Under the pieces are notes generated by a model. That model saw only the letters and a program-made list of their open reading frames with translations. It ran no database searches and was not told where the DNA came from. This document shows, piece after piece, positions 34,563 through 42,724 of a stretch of 64,000 bases of DNA (position 1 is the stretch's first letter; the number at the start of each line of letters is the position of its first letter). The stretch is from assembly GCA_022824925.1 (NCBI GenBank), contig JAJDYW010000043.1:1-64000 (forward strand), read 5' to 3'. The stretch comes from Dehalococcoidia bacterium. Its GTDB lineage: Bacteria > Chloroflexota > Dehalococcoidia > Tepidiformales > Tepidiformaceae. The translations under genes and the position numbers were made by a program.

Positions 34563-36215
34563 ATGCCGCGAACGAACACCAACATCAAGCCCGAGACGCA
34601 TCGCGCCGCCATCTACGCGCGCGTCTCCGACAAGAGCCAGGCCGAGGACGACAAGACCTCCCTCGCCGAGCAGGTCGGCGACATGGAGGCCTACTGCGAG
34701 GAGCGTGGCTACGCAGTCGCGGCCCGCTACCAGGAGGTCGGGCGCGGCTGGTCGAAGAAGCGGCCCGAGTTCCAGCGCATGCTCGCCGATGCGAAGGCCG
34801 GGCGCTTCGACACGATCGTCTGCTGGAAGTCCGACCGCCTCAGCCGGGGGATGTACCCCGCCGCCGCCCTCATGGAGGTCGTCGAGGCGCACCGTATCGG
34901 GATCGAGGCGGTGATGGACGCGATCGACATGAAGACGTTCGGGCTCATGGCCGCGATCGGCAAGATCGAGCTCGACAACTTCCGCGAGCGCGCCTCGATG
35001 GGCAAGCGCGGCACGGCCAGGCAGGGGCGCATCCCCGTCAACACGGTTCCCTACGGCTACCGCATCACCGGGGAGGGCAGGCCCGAGGTCGTCGAGCACG
35101 AGGCCGAGGTGGTGCGCCGCATCTTCAGGCAGTACGTCAAGGAAGGTCTCGGAGGGCTCGCGATCGCCGAGCAACTCAACCGCGAGGGCGTCCCCACGGG
35201 GAGGTCGGCCTCGCGCTGGCACGCGCCCGCGGTCAACCGCATGCTGCGCAACGAGACCTACAAGGGGACGTGGTGGTACGGCAAGGCCCGCCACATCGCC
35301 ACCGACGACGGGACGCGCATCCACGAGCAGCCCCGCGACACCTGGATCAACGTGCCCTTCCCCCCGCTGGTGGACGACGAGACCTGGGAGCAGGCGCAGG
35401 CCGTGCGGGCGCGGCGGCGGACCCGCTCCCCTCGCAACACGAAGGTGTTCCACCTGCTCCAGCACCTCGTCCGCTGCAGCGAGTGCGGGATGCTCATGGG
35501 TCCCGTCGCGAAACGGCTCCAGACCGCCAGGCGTGGCGGGAAGACGTACCGCTACGAGTTCGATCCGCCCAGGCGTTACTACCAGTGCTACGGGATGAAG
35601 GCGCCTCACTCGCTGCGCTGTCGCGAGCATCCGATGATCCGTGCGGAGCGACTCGAGAACCTGGTCTGGGACGAGGTCAGGCACGTGCTTGAGAATCCGA
35701 ACCTGATCGTGGCCGGGCTCGGCGCGCTGAAGGACGACGCCGATGGCGACGTGGCCGGCGAGGTCGCGCACACGGAACGGGAGCTGGCCGGCGTCCAGGC
35801 GGAGGAGGACCGCGCCATCCGCCTCTACGTGATGGGCAAGATCAGCGAGGAGCAACTCGACCACCAGCGCCGCTTCATCGGCGAGCGGCTGGAACGGCTC
35901 CGGGCGAGGCTGGACGAGTACCGGGCGAGAGCGTCGGCGCAGGCTGCCCAGGGGGACGTGTTGGAGCGGGCCGTGGAGTGGACGCGTCGCGTTGGCGGTC
36001 GCCTAGACGACCTGCCCGACGAGGAGCGTCGCGAACTTCTCAACCTGCTACTGGAAGAAGCGACGATCGACGGTGAGAATAAGGTCACCCTCACGCTCGC
36101 CATCCCGCCCGATGAAGAGGCCGATGAGGGTGTTGTGCCGATTGCGCAACAGGGACCACGAACCACTAGCCACTATCCACCAGCCACTCGCGACTACCGG
36201 CCGCTGGCGCGGTAG
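34563..36215 (+). CDS. large serine recombinase
   Basis: 550-residue site-specific integrase. The N-terminal resolvase domain has YARVSDKSQ with the catalytic serine at 22, KSDRLSR and the E helix IELDNFRERASMGKRGTARQG; then the recombinase domain (PYGYRI ... YKGTWWYGKARH), a zinc beta ribbon (CSECGMLMGP ... CYGMKAPHSLRC) and a coiled coil. GAGGAGG precedes the ATG. The last 20 residues (TTSHYPPATRDY) are encoded by the heptad repeat array, so the true end of the original gene may lie earlier. Probably integrated this island. Confidence 0.93.
   Translation: MPRTNTNIKPETHRAAIYARVSDKSQAEDDKTSLAEQVGDMEAYCEERGYAVAARYQEVGRGWSKKRPEFQRMLADAKAGRFDTIVCWKSDRLSRGMYPAAALMEVVEAHRIGIEAVMDAIDMKTFGLMAAIGKIELDNFRERASMGKRGTARQGRIPVNTVPYGYRITGEGRPEVVEHEAEVVRRIFRQYVKEGLGGLAIAEQLNREGVPTGRSASRWHAPAVNRMLRNETYKGTWWYGKARHIATDDGTRIHEQPRDTWINVPFPPLVDDETWEQAQAVRARRRTRSPRNTKVFHLLQHLVRCSECGMLMGPVAKRLQTARRGGKTYRYEFDPPRRYYQCYGMKAPHSLRCREHPMIRAERLENLVWDEVRHVLENPNLIVAGLGALKDDADGDVAGEVAHTERELAGVQAEEDRAIRLYVMGKISEEQLDHQRRFIGERLERLRARLDEYRARASAQAAQGDVLERAVEWTRRVGGRLDDLPDEERRELLNLLLEEATIDGENKVTLTLAIPPDEEADEGVVPIAQQGPRTTSHYPPATRDYRPLAR
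36154..36197 (-). repeat. heptad repeat array at the right island edge
   Basis: About six 7-bp steps (minus-strand TGGTGRN/TAGTGRN units) overlapping the 3' end of the serine recombinase and the end of the convergent hydratase. Confidence 0.65.
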
Positions 36216-37090
36216 TCGCGGTAGGGGCCGTCGCGCCAGTCGAGGGCTTCCTTGAGGCCGCCGCCGCTCTCCATGGCCTGACGGGTGCGGTCCTGCCATT
36301 CGTACGCCTGGGCGGTGAACTGGCCGGCGGCGTCGAGGTCGGTGGAGCTTCGCACGGACGAGTAGATGCCCATGTTCTCGTAGAAGCGGTTCATGCTCGT
36401 CTTGGCGATGGCGAGGTGGTCGGCGCTGAGGTTGGCGATGCGGTCGGCGAAGGCGGTGGTGCGCTCCTCGAGCTCGTCGGCGGGCCAGGCGTAGTTGACC
36501 ATGCCGATCTCCTCGGCCTCCCGGCCGGTGATGTTGTCGCCGGTGTAGTAGAGCTCCTTGGCCTTCCGCATGCCGAGGACGAGGGGGAAGATGGCGCCGT
36601 TGCGGGCGACGCCGAGGCCGCGCACGCCGGGATGGCCGATGCGGACGTCCTCGGCGGCGGTGACCATGTCGGACATCATCGCCATCTCGCAGCCGCCGGC
36701 GAGGGCGTAGCCGTGGAGCTGGGCGATGGTGACCTTGGCCATGTTCCAGTAGTACATCTGGATATCGGTGATCTGCTGCATGCCGGTGCGCATGTTCCAG
36801 AGCAGGCGGCGGCCCTGGTCGTCGACGGCGCGGTGGCGGCGGACGACGGCGTCGGCGCCGCGGCCCTGGGGCGGGGTGAGGTCGTAGCCGGCGCTGAAGC
36901 AGCGCCCGGCGCCCTTGACGATGATGACGCGGATGCTGTCGTCGGCCTCGTAGTCGTGGAGGGCCTCGCTGAACTCGAAGAGGAGCTCCTGGGAGAGGGC
37001 GTTCATCTTCTCGGGGCGGTTGAGGGTGATGCGACCGACACGGCCGTCGGTGCCGACGCGGTCGAGGAGCAGGGTTTCGTAGTCGGGCAT
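36194..37090 (-). CDS. enoyl-CoA hydratase/isomerase family protein
   Basis: 298-residue crotonase-fold protein: ITLNRPEKMNALSQELL, CFSAGYDLTPP (oxyanion loop), IAQLHGYALAGGCEMAMMSDMV and an IGHPGVRGLGVARNG segment in place of the usual second glutamate (GxxP) motif. Hydration, isomerisation or another CoA-thioester reaction is possible; the substrate is unknown. Its 3' end overlaps the convergent recombinase by 22 nt. Confidence 0.9.
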   Translation of the reverse strand: MPDYETLLLDRVGTDGRVGRITLNRPEKMNALSQELLFEFSEALHDYEADDSIRVIIVKGAGRCFSAGYDLTPPQGRGADAVVRRHRAVDDQGRRLLWNMRTGMQQITDIQMYYWNMAKVTIAQLHGYALAGGCEMAMMSDMVTAAEDVRIGHPGVRGLGVARNGAIFPLVLGMRKAKELYYTGDNITGREAEEIGMVNYAWPADELEERTTAFADRIANLSADHLAIAKTSMNRFYENMGIYSSVRSSTDLDAAGQFTAQAYEWQDRTRQAMESGGGLKEALDWRDGPYRDYRASGR

Positions 37091-37154
37091 GGGGAGTCTC
37101 CTGGAGGTTGGGGTGCGGGGATTATAGGAGGGGCGGAGGCGGGGGATGCGGGGG

Positions 37155-37549
37155 TTAGGGCGAGAGGACGGTGACCGCGTCGGCGGGGAATCGCCGGTCG
37201 AGTGTGTAGACGGGAAGGTTCCCAGCGCGAGCAGCGCTCCAGATCAGCGCGTCCGGAATAGACACGCGTCCAGAAGGCTGGCACTTCGCCAGTGCCCCGA
37301 GGACGACCTCTTTGGGAAGGTCGAGCACTTCAAGATTGTCCTGTGGAGCAGAGCAAGCAGGTGATCCACGACTTCACTGCGAGAAGCGCCGTAGTAGGAC
37401 ATGAGCACGTGGGCTGTCTCAGCGACTACCACGTCGGTCACCACCAATTCATCTCCCCCCTCAATGAGGCGGACGCTCGCGGGGAAGAGATGTGTCGGAT
37501 CCCTGGTGAGGTAGCGGACAACCACGGAGGTGTCGAGGAGAGCCCTCAC
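37155..37549 (-). pseudogene. vapC: VapC-type PIN toxin with frameshift
   Basis: PIN-domain RNase. The first frame gives LLDTSVVVRYL (first acidic residue) and VVVAETAHVLMSY; the rest, including DALIWSAARAG and VYTLDRRFPADAVTVLSP, lies in another frame ending at 37155. One base lost or gained near 37340 breaks the gene (or is an assembly error). GTG start directly abuts the stop of the antitoxin gene. If broken, the antitoxin survives alone. Confidence 0.75.
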
Positions 37550-37810
37550 CTATTCGCCGCTCGGCCGGATGCGGTCCGTGCGCTCCAAGCGTCCGCGCGC
37601 TTCGTCCCACTCATCTTCTGAGAGGGTTCTCTTGATAAAGGGCGCGAGGCTTCCTGCGAGCGACTCGTTGTGCACGGGGGGCAGCAGGAAGGCGACCATC
37701 TCACCGTCGCACTCGACCTCGATGATCTCGCCCTCGTCGCCCCAGCCGAACTTCTCGCGCAGGTCCGGGGCGATGACGACGACTTCCTTGCTTCGCGACA
37801 CGCTTGCCAT
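37550..37810 (-). CDS. vapB: AbrB-family antitoxin VapB
   Basis: 86-residue SpoVT/AbrB-type DNA-binding antitoxin (VVVIAPDLREKFGWGDEGEIIEVECDGEMVAFLLPP) with a C-terminal toxin-binding tail. It would autoregulate the vapBC operon and neutralise the PIN toxin encoded immediately downstream. TACAGT (37817-37822) ends 6 nt before the ATG, so the mRNA is probably leaderless. Confidence 0.85.
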   Translation of the reverse strand: MASVSRSKEVVVIAPDLREKFGWGDEGEIIEVECDGEMVAFLLPPVHNESLAGSLAPFIKRTLSEDEWDEARGRLERTDRIRPSGE

Positions 37811-37816
37811 GCCCTT

Positions 37817-37822
37817 ACTGTA
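37817..37822 (-). promoter_or_regulatory. -10 box of the vapBC leaderless promoter
   Basis: TACAGT ends exactly 6 nt before the vapB ATG. Confidence 0.5.
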
Positions 37823-37861
37823 GCAGACGGGCCGGCGCGTTCCCAGCGGTACTTGACCCGT

Positions 37862-39364
37862 TCACCCCAGGCCGAGGCGCTCGGCGAGGCCGATGCGCTG
37901 GAGCTTGCCCGTCGGGCCGACCGGGATCTCGTCGACGAAAACGACGGTGCGGGGGACCTTGAAAGGCGCAAGGTGCTCGCCGCAGAGGTCGCGGACGGCT
38001 GCCGCGTCCAGAGCGGTGCCTTCGTTGCGGATGACGGCGGCGGCCACATCCTCGCCGAGGGTGGCGTGGGGGAGGGCGAAGCAGACGGCCTGGCGCACGG
38101 CCGGGTGGCGGAGGATGACCTCTTCGACCTCGCGGGGGGCGACCTTCTCGCCGCCGCGGTTGATGAGCTCCTTGAGGCGGCCGGTGAGGAAGAGGTAGCC
38201 GTCCCCGTCTAGGTAGCCCTCGTCGCCGGTGCGGAACCAGCCGGCGCCGGTGAAGGCGTCGGCGTTGGCCGCGGGGTTGGCCTCGTAACCGGCGGTGACG
38301 CTATCGCCGCGGATGGAGACCTCGCCGCGCTCCCCGGCGGGGAGGGGGTCGCCGGCGGGATCGAGGATGGTCAGCTCGATACCGGTGGGGCGGCCCACGG
38401 AGCCCGGCTTGCGGACGCCCGGAGGGAGGGGCTGGGCCGCCATCTGGTGCGTGGCCTCGGTCATGCCGTAGGCCTCGATCATGGGCGCGCCGAACGTCTC
38501 CTCGATGCGCTCGAGAACGACCGGCGGGAGGGGCGCGGAGGAGGAGCGGACGAAGCGCAGACTCGCCCGTTCGAGCGTCTCCGCGTGGCGTGAGGCTCGG
38601 GAGAGGATGAGCTGGTGCATCGTGGGGACGGCCGTGTACCAGGTGGGACGGAAGGCGTCGAGCCACTCGAAGAAGCGGAAGGCGTTGAAGTCGCCGGGGC
38701 AGGCGATGGCGCCGCCCGCGGCGAGGGGCGCCAGCAGCCCGGCGATGAGCCCGTGGATGTGGAAGAGCGGCATCACCATCAGGCAGCGGTCGGCGGCGGT
38801 GAGGGCGAGGGACTCCGCGATGTTTGCGGCTGAGACGGCGAGATTCGCGTGCGTCAGGGGCACCGTCTTGGGGCGGGAGGTGGTGCCGGAGGTCTGCAGG
38901 ACGAGGGCGACATCGCCCGGGGAGGGGGGCGGACCGGGGGCGGCGGGAACGGACTCGCCGTTCTCGGTCAGGGTCAGGTCCAGGCCGTCGCCCTGCAGGT
39001 CGAGGCGGCGGACCCCGGGGAGGGCCGGGATCTCCCCGGCGCCGGGGCTCGCGACGATGGCGCGCACACCCAGCTCCTCGAAGGAGAGGGCCAGCTCCTC
39101 CTCGCGGTAGCGGGGGTTGAGCGGGGCGGCGGTTCCGGCGGTGGCGGCGGCGAGGAAGGCGGCGGCCATGCCCGGGCTGTTCGAGAGGACGAGGGCGACG
39201 CGATCGCCGGGGCCGATGCCGGCGCCGCGGAGCTGCCCGGCGAGGGACTCGACCGATGCGCGCAGCTCGGCGTAGGTGGCGTCGCGACCGGCGGCGACCT
39301 GAACGGCGGTGGCGGTGGGGGCGCCGGCGGCGAGCAGCTCGGGCACCGTCGCCGCCGCGGTCAC
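37862..39364 (-). CDS. AMP-forming acyl-CoA synthetase/ligase
   Basis: 500-residue ANL-superfamily enzyme that adenylates a carboxylate and transfers it to CoA. Phosphate loop LQTSGTTSRPKTVPLTH, core YGMTEATHQM, GWFRTGDEGYLD, the hinge GRLKELINRGGEKVAPREVE and catalytic lysine in GPTGKLQR near the C-terminus. Resembles oxalate-CoA ligase/acyl-CoA synthetase types; the acid is not clear. GTG start one base after the AhpD-like stop, so they form an operon. Confidence 0.9.
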   Translation of the reverse strand: MTAAATVPELLAAGAPTATAVQVAAGRDATYAELRASVESLAGQLRGAGIGPGDRVALVLSNSPGMAAAFLAAATAGTAAPLNPRYREEELALSFEELGVRAIVASPGAGEIPALPGVRRLDLQGDGLDLTLTENGESVPAAPGPPPSPGDVALVLQTSGTTSRPKTVPLTHANLAVSAANIAESLALTAADRCLMVMPLFHIHGLIAGLLAPLAAGGAIACPGDFNAFRFFEWLDAFRPTWYTAVPTMHQLILSRASRHAETLERASLRFVRSSSAPLPPVVLERIEETFGAPMIEAYGMTEATHQMAAQPLPPGVRKPGSVGRPTGIELTILDPAGDPLPAGERGEVSIRGDSVTAGYEANPAANADAFTGAGWFRTGDEGYLDGDGYLFLTGRLKELINRGGEKVAPREVEEVILRHPAVRQAVCFALPHATLGEDVAAAVIRNEGTALDAAAVRDLCGEHLAPFKVPRTVVFVDEIPVGPTGKLQRIGLAERLGLG

Positions 39365-39365
39365 G

Positions 39366-39929
39366 CTAGCGTTCCGCCGTGGCCCGCGGCGACTCGATGC
39401 CGAGGGAAGCGAGGTGATCGCGCATGTACTGGGGGGCGCCGGGCGTGCCCACCTGGTAGGTGTCACCCTCGTGCCGGGGAACGACGCCGAAGGCGGTATT
39501 GAACTTGTGCGAGAGCTCGACGGTGCCGGCCGTGATCGCCAGCTCGAGCACCTCGCGCTCGCTGAAGTGCTCGCGTAGCTCGGCGAAGAAAGCGTCGTCG
39601 ATGGAGCGGGCGTCGTCCGCGATCCAGCGCTCGACGAAGAGCATGGCGAGCTTCACGCGGGGTTCGAGGTCGGAGCGCCCGGGGTCGTGGATGGCCGCGA
39701 TGGTGCCCTCGTCCATGCCGTCCTGCTGCGCCGCAGCAGTGCGCGCGGGCGCTCAGAAGTCGCAGTCGTGGAGGGTGGCGGACTTGATGCGGATGAGATC
39801 GCGGATGCGCGGCTCGAGGGAGCCGTATTCCCAGAGGGTGCCCCACTGGACCTGGAACGCCTCCCAGAGCTCGGGGTGCTTGCTGTAGATGCCGGCGAAG
39901 CCCGCATCGTTGTCGTCGAGTCGTGGCAT
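39366..39929 (-). CDS. AhpD/carboxymuconolactone-decarboxylase-like protein, selenoprotein candidate
   Basis: 187 codons read in one frame with an internal TGA at 39753-39755 (codon 59). Before it lies LEPRIRDLIRIKSATLHDCDF and after it APARTAAAQQDGMDEG, so the TGA falls exactly on the second cysteine of the family's CxxC redox motif (C56-D-F-U59). A hairpin follows (39723-39739). Strong GGAGGT lies 6 nt before ATG 39929. A nonsense mutation is the alternative; the downstream half would then be a fragment. AhpD-like proteins with CxxU are known selenoproteins in other bacteria. Likely a thiol/selenol peroxidase-type enzyme, upstream of the ligase. Confidence 0.7.
39723..39739 (-). promoter_or_regulatory. 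candidate bacterial SECIS hairpin
   Basis: Seven-base-pair stem CTGCTGC/GCAGCAG with a GGC loop starting 13 nt after the in-frame TGA; the loop guanines fall about 21 nt downstream, within the usual bacterial SECIS range (roughly 16-37 nt). Confidence 0.55.
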
Positions 39930-40028
39930 GACCACACCTCCGGCGGTTATCGCGGGGGACATGATACGCGCGGGCGGGACACGGGGGCCGTCGGGCGCGT
40001 GGGGTCAGCGCGAGCGTTGGCGGGGCGC

Positions 40029-40736
40029 TCAGGCAGGCTTGAGCGCGAGCGTCTGGTTCACGTCGACGCCGATGGCGGGGCCCATGGTGCTGGTCAGCGT
40101 GACCGAGCGGATGAAGGCGCCCTTCACGTCCGGGCGGGCCTCGTTCACGGCCTCGATGAGGGCGGCCATGTTGTCGCGCAGCTTCTCCTCCTCGAAGGAG
40201 GCCTTGCCGAGGGGCACGTGGATGTTGGCGAGCCGGTCGAGGCGGAACTCGACGCGGCCGCGCTTCGCCTCTGCGACGGTGCGGCCGATGTCCTCGGGCG
40301 CGACGACGGTACCGGAGCGGGGGTTGGGCATGAGGCCGCGGGGGCCGAGGACGCGGCCGAGGCGGCCGACCTTGCCCATCATCTCGCGGGTGGCGATGGC
40401 CGTGTCGAACTCGGTGAAGCCGTCCTGAACCTGCTGGATGAGGTCGTCGCCGCCGACGATGTCGGCGCCCGCCTCCTGGGCCTCGCGGGCAGGCTCGCCC
40501 TCGGTGAACACGGCGATACGCACTTCCTTGCCGATGCCGTGGGGAAGGACGGTGCTGCCGCGGATCTGCTGCTCGGCGTGGCGCGGATCGAGGCCCGTGA
40601 GCATGTGCATCTCGACGGTCTCGTCGAACTTCGCCGTGGCGGTCTCCTTGACGAGGGCGATGGCCTGCTCGGGGGAGTACCGCTCGTTGCTGTCGAACTT
40701 GTCGGTGGCGGTGGTGTAGCGCTTGCCTCGCTTCAT
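40029..40736 (-). CDS. rplA: 50S ribosomal protein L1
   Basis: 235-residue L1, which binds 23S rRNA at the E-site stalk and can repress its own mRNA. Recognised by KRYSPEQAIALVKETATAKFDETVEMHMLTGLDPRHAEQ, LPHGIGKEVRIAVF, VLGPRGLMPNPRSGTV and the C-terminal KGAFIRSVTLTSTMGPAIGVD. It follows rplK by 15 nt as in most bacteria. rplJ and rplL are not downstream here; an oxidoreductase operon follows instead. Confidence 0.97.
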   Translation of the reverse strand: MKRGKRYTTATDKFDSNERYSPEQAIALVKETATAKFDETVEMHMLTGLDPRHAEQQIRGSTVLPHGIGKEVRIAVFTEGEPAREAQEAGADIVGGDDLIQQVQDGFTEFDTAIATREMMGKVGRLGRVLGPRGLMPNPRSGTVVAPEDIGRTVAEAKRGRVEFRLDRLANIHVPLGKASFEEEKLRDNMAALIEAVNEARPDVKGAFIRSVTLTSTMGPAIGVDVNQTLALKPA

Positions 40737-40751
40737 GGCGGGTACTCCGGG

Positions 40752-41177
40752 TCAGTCCTGGACGTCGATGCCCATGCTGCGGGCGGTACCGGCGATGATG
40801 TTCATGGCGCCGTCGATGTCGTTGGCGTTGAGGTCGGGGAGCTTGGTCTCGGCGATGCGGCGGATATCGGCGCTGGTGACGGCGCCGGCCTTCTCGATCT
40901 TGGAGGCGCCGGCGCCCTTCTCCACGCCGGCGGCCTTGCGCAGGAGGTCGGCGGCCGGGGGCGTCTTGAGGACGAAGCTGAAGGAGCGGTCCTCGTAGAT
41001 GGTGAGCTGGGCGGGGATGATGTTGCCCGCCTGGGCCTGTGTGCGGGAGTTGTACTCCTTGCAGAACTCCATGATGTTGGCGCCGTGCTGGCCGAGCGCG
41101 GGGCCGATGGGGGGTGCGGGATTCGCCTTCCCCGCCTCGATCTGGAGGGTGAGGACTGCGCGGACCTTCTTCGCCAT
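40752..41177 (-). CDS. rplK: 50S ribosomal protein L11
   Basis: 141-residue L11 of the GTPase-associated centre, with the proline-rich [22 protein letters not shown] head and VKTPPA-type core ([17 protein letters not shown]). ATG 41177. A promoter and a GC hairpin lie upstream. The usual neighbours secE and nusG are absent in this window, so rplK-rplA form a separate unit. Confidence 0.97.
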   Translation of the reverse strand: MAKKVRAVLTLQIEAGKANPAPPIGPALGQHGANIMEFCKEYNSRTQAQAGNIIPAQLTIYEDRSFSFVLKTPPAADLLRKAAGVEKGAGASKIEKAGAVTSADIRRIAETKLPDLNANDIDGAMNIIAGTARSMGIDVQD

Positions 41178-41229
41178 GCCTGTCGGTTCTTTCTGTGCCC
41201 GCGGAAGCGCCTTCGCTCGCAGACGGATT

Positions 41230-41249
41230 GCCCGCCGTTTCCGGCGGGC
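41230..41249 (-). promoter_or_regulatory. leader hairpin of rplK
   Basis: Perfect eight-base-pair stem GCCCGCCG/CGGCGGGC with a 4-nt loop, between the promoter and the rplK start; possible attenuator or regulator-binding site. Confidence 0.4.
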
Positions 41250-41255
41250 TCGCCA

Positions 41256-41284
41256 AGTATCGGCCAGCATCGGGACACGGGCAA
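41256..41284 (-). promoter_or_regulatory. promoter of rplK-rplA
   Basis: TTGCCC (41279-41284), 17-nt spacer, GATACT (41256-41261), about 80 nt before the rplK ATG. Confidence 0.55.
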
Positions 41285-41303
41285 CGCGGGGAAGGGCCAG
41301 CCG

Positions 41304-42692
41304 CTAGGCGCGGGCCCGGCGGAAGCGCCAGCCGTAGAGGAGGCCCCCGTAGTAGTTGAACCAGCGCCGCGCCTCGGGGTCCTGGAAGGGGTAGGCGGCG
41401 CCGAGCTGGCGGGCGGTGGCGAGGCCGGTCACGAAGCAGGTCTCCTGGCTGTTGATGAGGGTGTGGGCGCCGCAGTGCCAGGTCCGCCGCTTGCCCTGGA
41501 TGAAGCGGAAGAGGGGCACGGTGAGGACGACGTGGCGGACATCGTGGACGATGTGCTGGAACCACCAGCGCTTCACGATGCGGTCCTCGGCGATGGGGGT
41601 GATGGGGTTGTAGGTGACCAGGCAGGGCTTGTCGGATTCCTTCGCCCAGGGCTGCTGGTTATGCATGATGTAGGTGATCTCGTAGTTGTCGGGGCGCGAG
41701 CCGTACTGCTCGATGAAGTTGCTGCGCGTCTCCAGGGGCTTCATCTCGTTGTCGGGGAGCACGGAGGCGTCGGAGTGGACGACGGTGTGGTTGTGGAGCT
41801 CGCTCTCGTAGCGGACGGAGGCGAGGATGTGGCGCTCGAGCATCGTGGGGTTGTCGAGGAGCATGAGCGTCTGGTTGGCGTTGCAGGCGAAAATGACGTC
41901 GTCGAAGGTCTCGCGCACGCCCTCGTGGTCCTCGACGACGACCTCGGATGACCGGCGGTAGACCTTGCGCACGGGGCGGTTGAGGGAGATGCGGTCGCGG
42001 AAGCCGGCGGTCAGGTTCTCGTAGATGCGGCGGGTGCCCTGGTCCCACGTGCGCATGGGGGTGGCGGTCTCGATATCGAAGAACTCGAGGTAGCGGGAGA
42101 AGAGGGCGGCGGGCATATCGAACACGTTCGTCGCCATGAGGAAGTTGACGAACATGGGCTTGAGCACCTTGTAGCGGAAGTCGCCGGAGAAGCCGCCGAG
42201 GTTCAGGACCGTGCCCATGCTGACGTAGTTGAAGGGGTTGAGGAGGTTGAGCAGCTTCGAGCGGGCGCGGGTGAGCGCGCCGAACCGGTGCAGGCGCCGG
42301 AGGAGGCGCTGGAAGCGCGCGATCTCGGGCTGGAGCTGGCGCCGGATCTCGGAGTCGAAGTCGTGGGCGTAGAGCTGGCCGTGGTACTTCACGCTGTAGT
42401 TGAAGCGCGTCTCGAGGAGGTCGATGCCGAAGCGCTCCATGAGCAGGAGGATGTGGTGGTAGACGGAGGGGATGAGGGCGGTGACGGAGATGTCGAAGGG
42501 GATGGAGCCGCCGCTGTCCTGGGGCATGTCGGCGGTGATGGCGTTCCCACCGATCTCGTCGCGGGCCTCGTAGAGGTGGAAGTCGAAGCGGCCGGGATCC
42601 TGGCTGAAGGCCCAGGCGGCCCCGAGCCCGGAGATGCCCCCGCCGATGATGGCGATCCGCCGCGGCGTCACCGCTTCCCCGCTCCCTGTCAT
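41304..42692 (-). CDS. FAD-dependent amine-oxidase-family oxidoreductase
   Basis: 462-residue flavoprotein. N-terminal Rossmann motif IAIIGGGISGLGAAWAF and a second FAD contact HLYEARDEIGGNA; then a substrate domain (MFVNFLMATNVFDMPAALFSRYLEFF) and a C-terminal ETCFVTGLATARQLG. It resembles the NAD(P)/FAD-dependent family near cyclopropane-fatty-acid or desaturase clusters; the substrate is unknown. Lies 127 nt before rplK on the same strand. Confidence 0.85.
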   Translation of the reverse strand: MTGSGEAVTPRRIAIIGGGISGLGAAWAFSQDPGRFDFHLYEARDEIGGNAITADMPQDSGGSIPFDISVTALIPSVYHHILLLMERFGIDLLETRFNYSVKYHGQLYAHDFDSEIRRQLQPEIARFQRLLRRLHRFGALTRARSKLLNLLNPFNYVSMGTVLNLGGFSGDFRYKVLKPMFVNFLMATNVFDMPAALFSRYLEFFDIETATPMRTWDQGTRRIYENLTAGFRDRISLNRPVRKVYRRSSEVVVEDHEGVRETFDDVIFACNANQTLMLLDNPTMLERHILASVRYESELHNHTVVHSDASVLPDNEMKPLETRSNFIEQYGSRPDNYEITYIMHNQQPWAKESDKPCLVTYNPITPIAEDRIVKRWWFQHIVHDVRHVVLTVPLFRFIQGKRRTWHCGAHTLINSQETCFVTGLATARQLGAAYPFQDPEARRWFNYYGGLLYGWRFRRARA

Positions 42693-42724
42693 GCCTTCAC
42701 CCCGCCTTCGTCATCCGCGGGACG

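Noticed and set aside
39366..39716. separate short AhpD-like gene starting at 39716
   Set aside because: The upstream in-frame half carries the first cysteine and a strong ribosome site, so a readthrough gene explains the data better.
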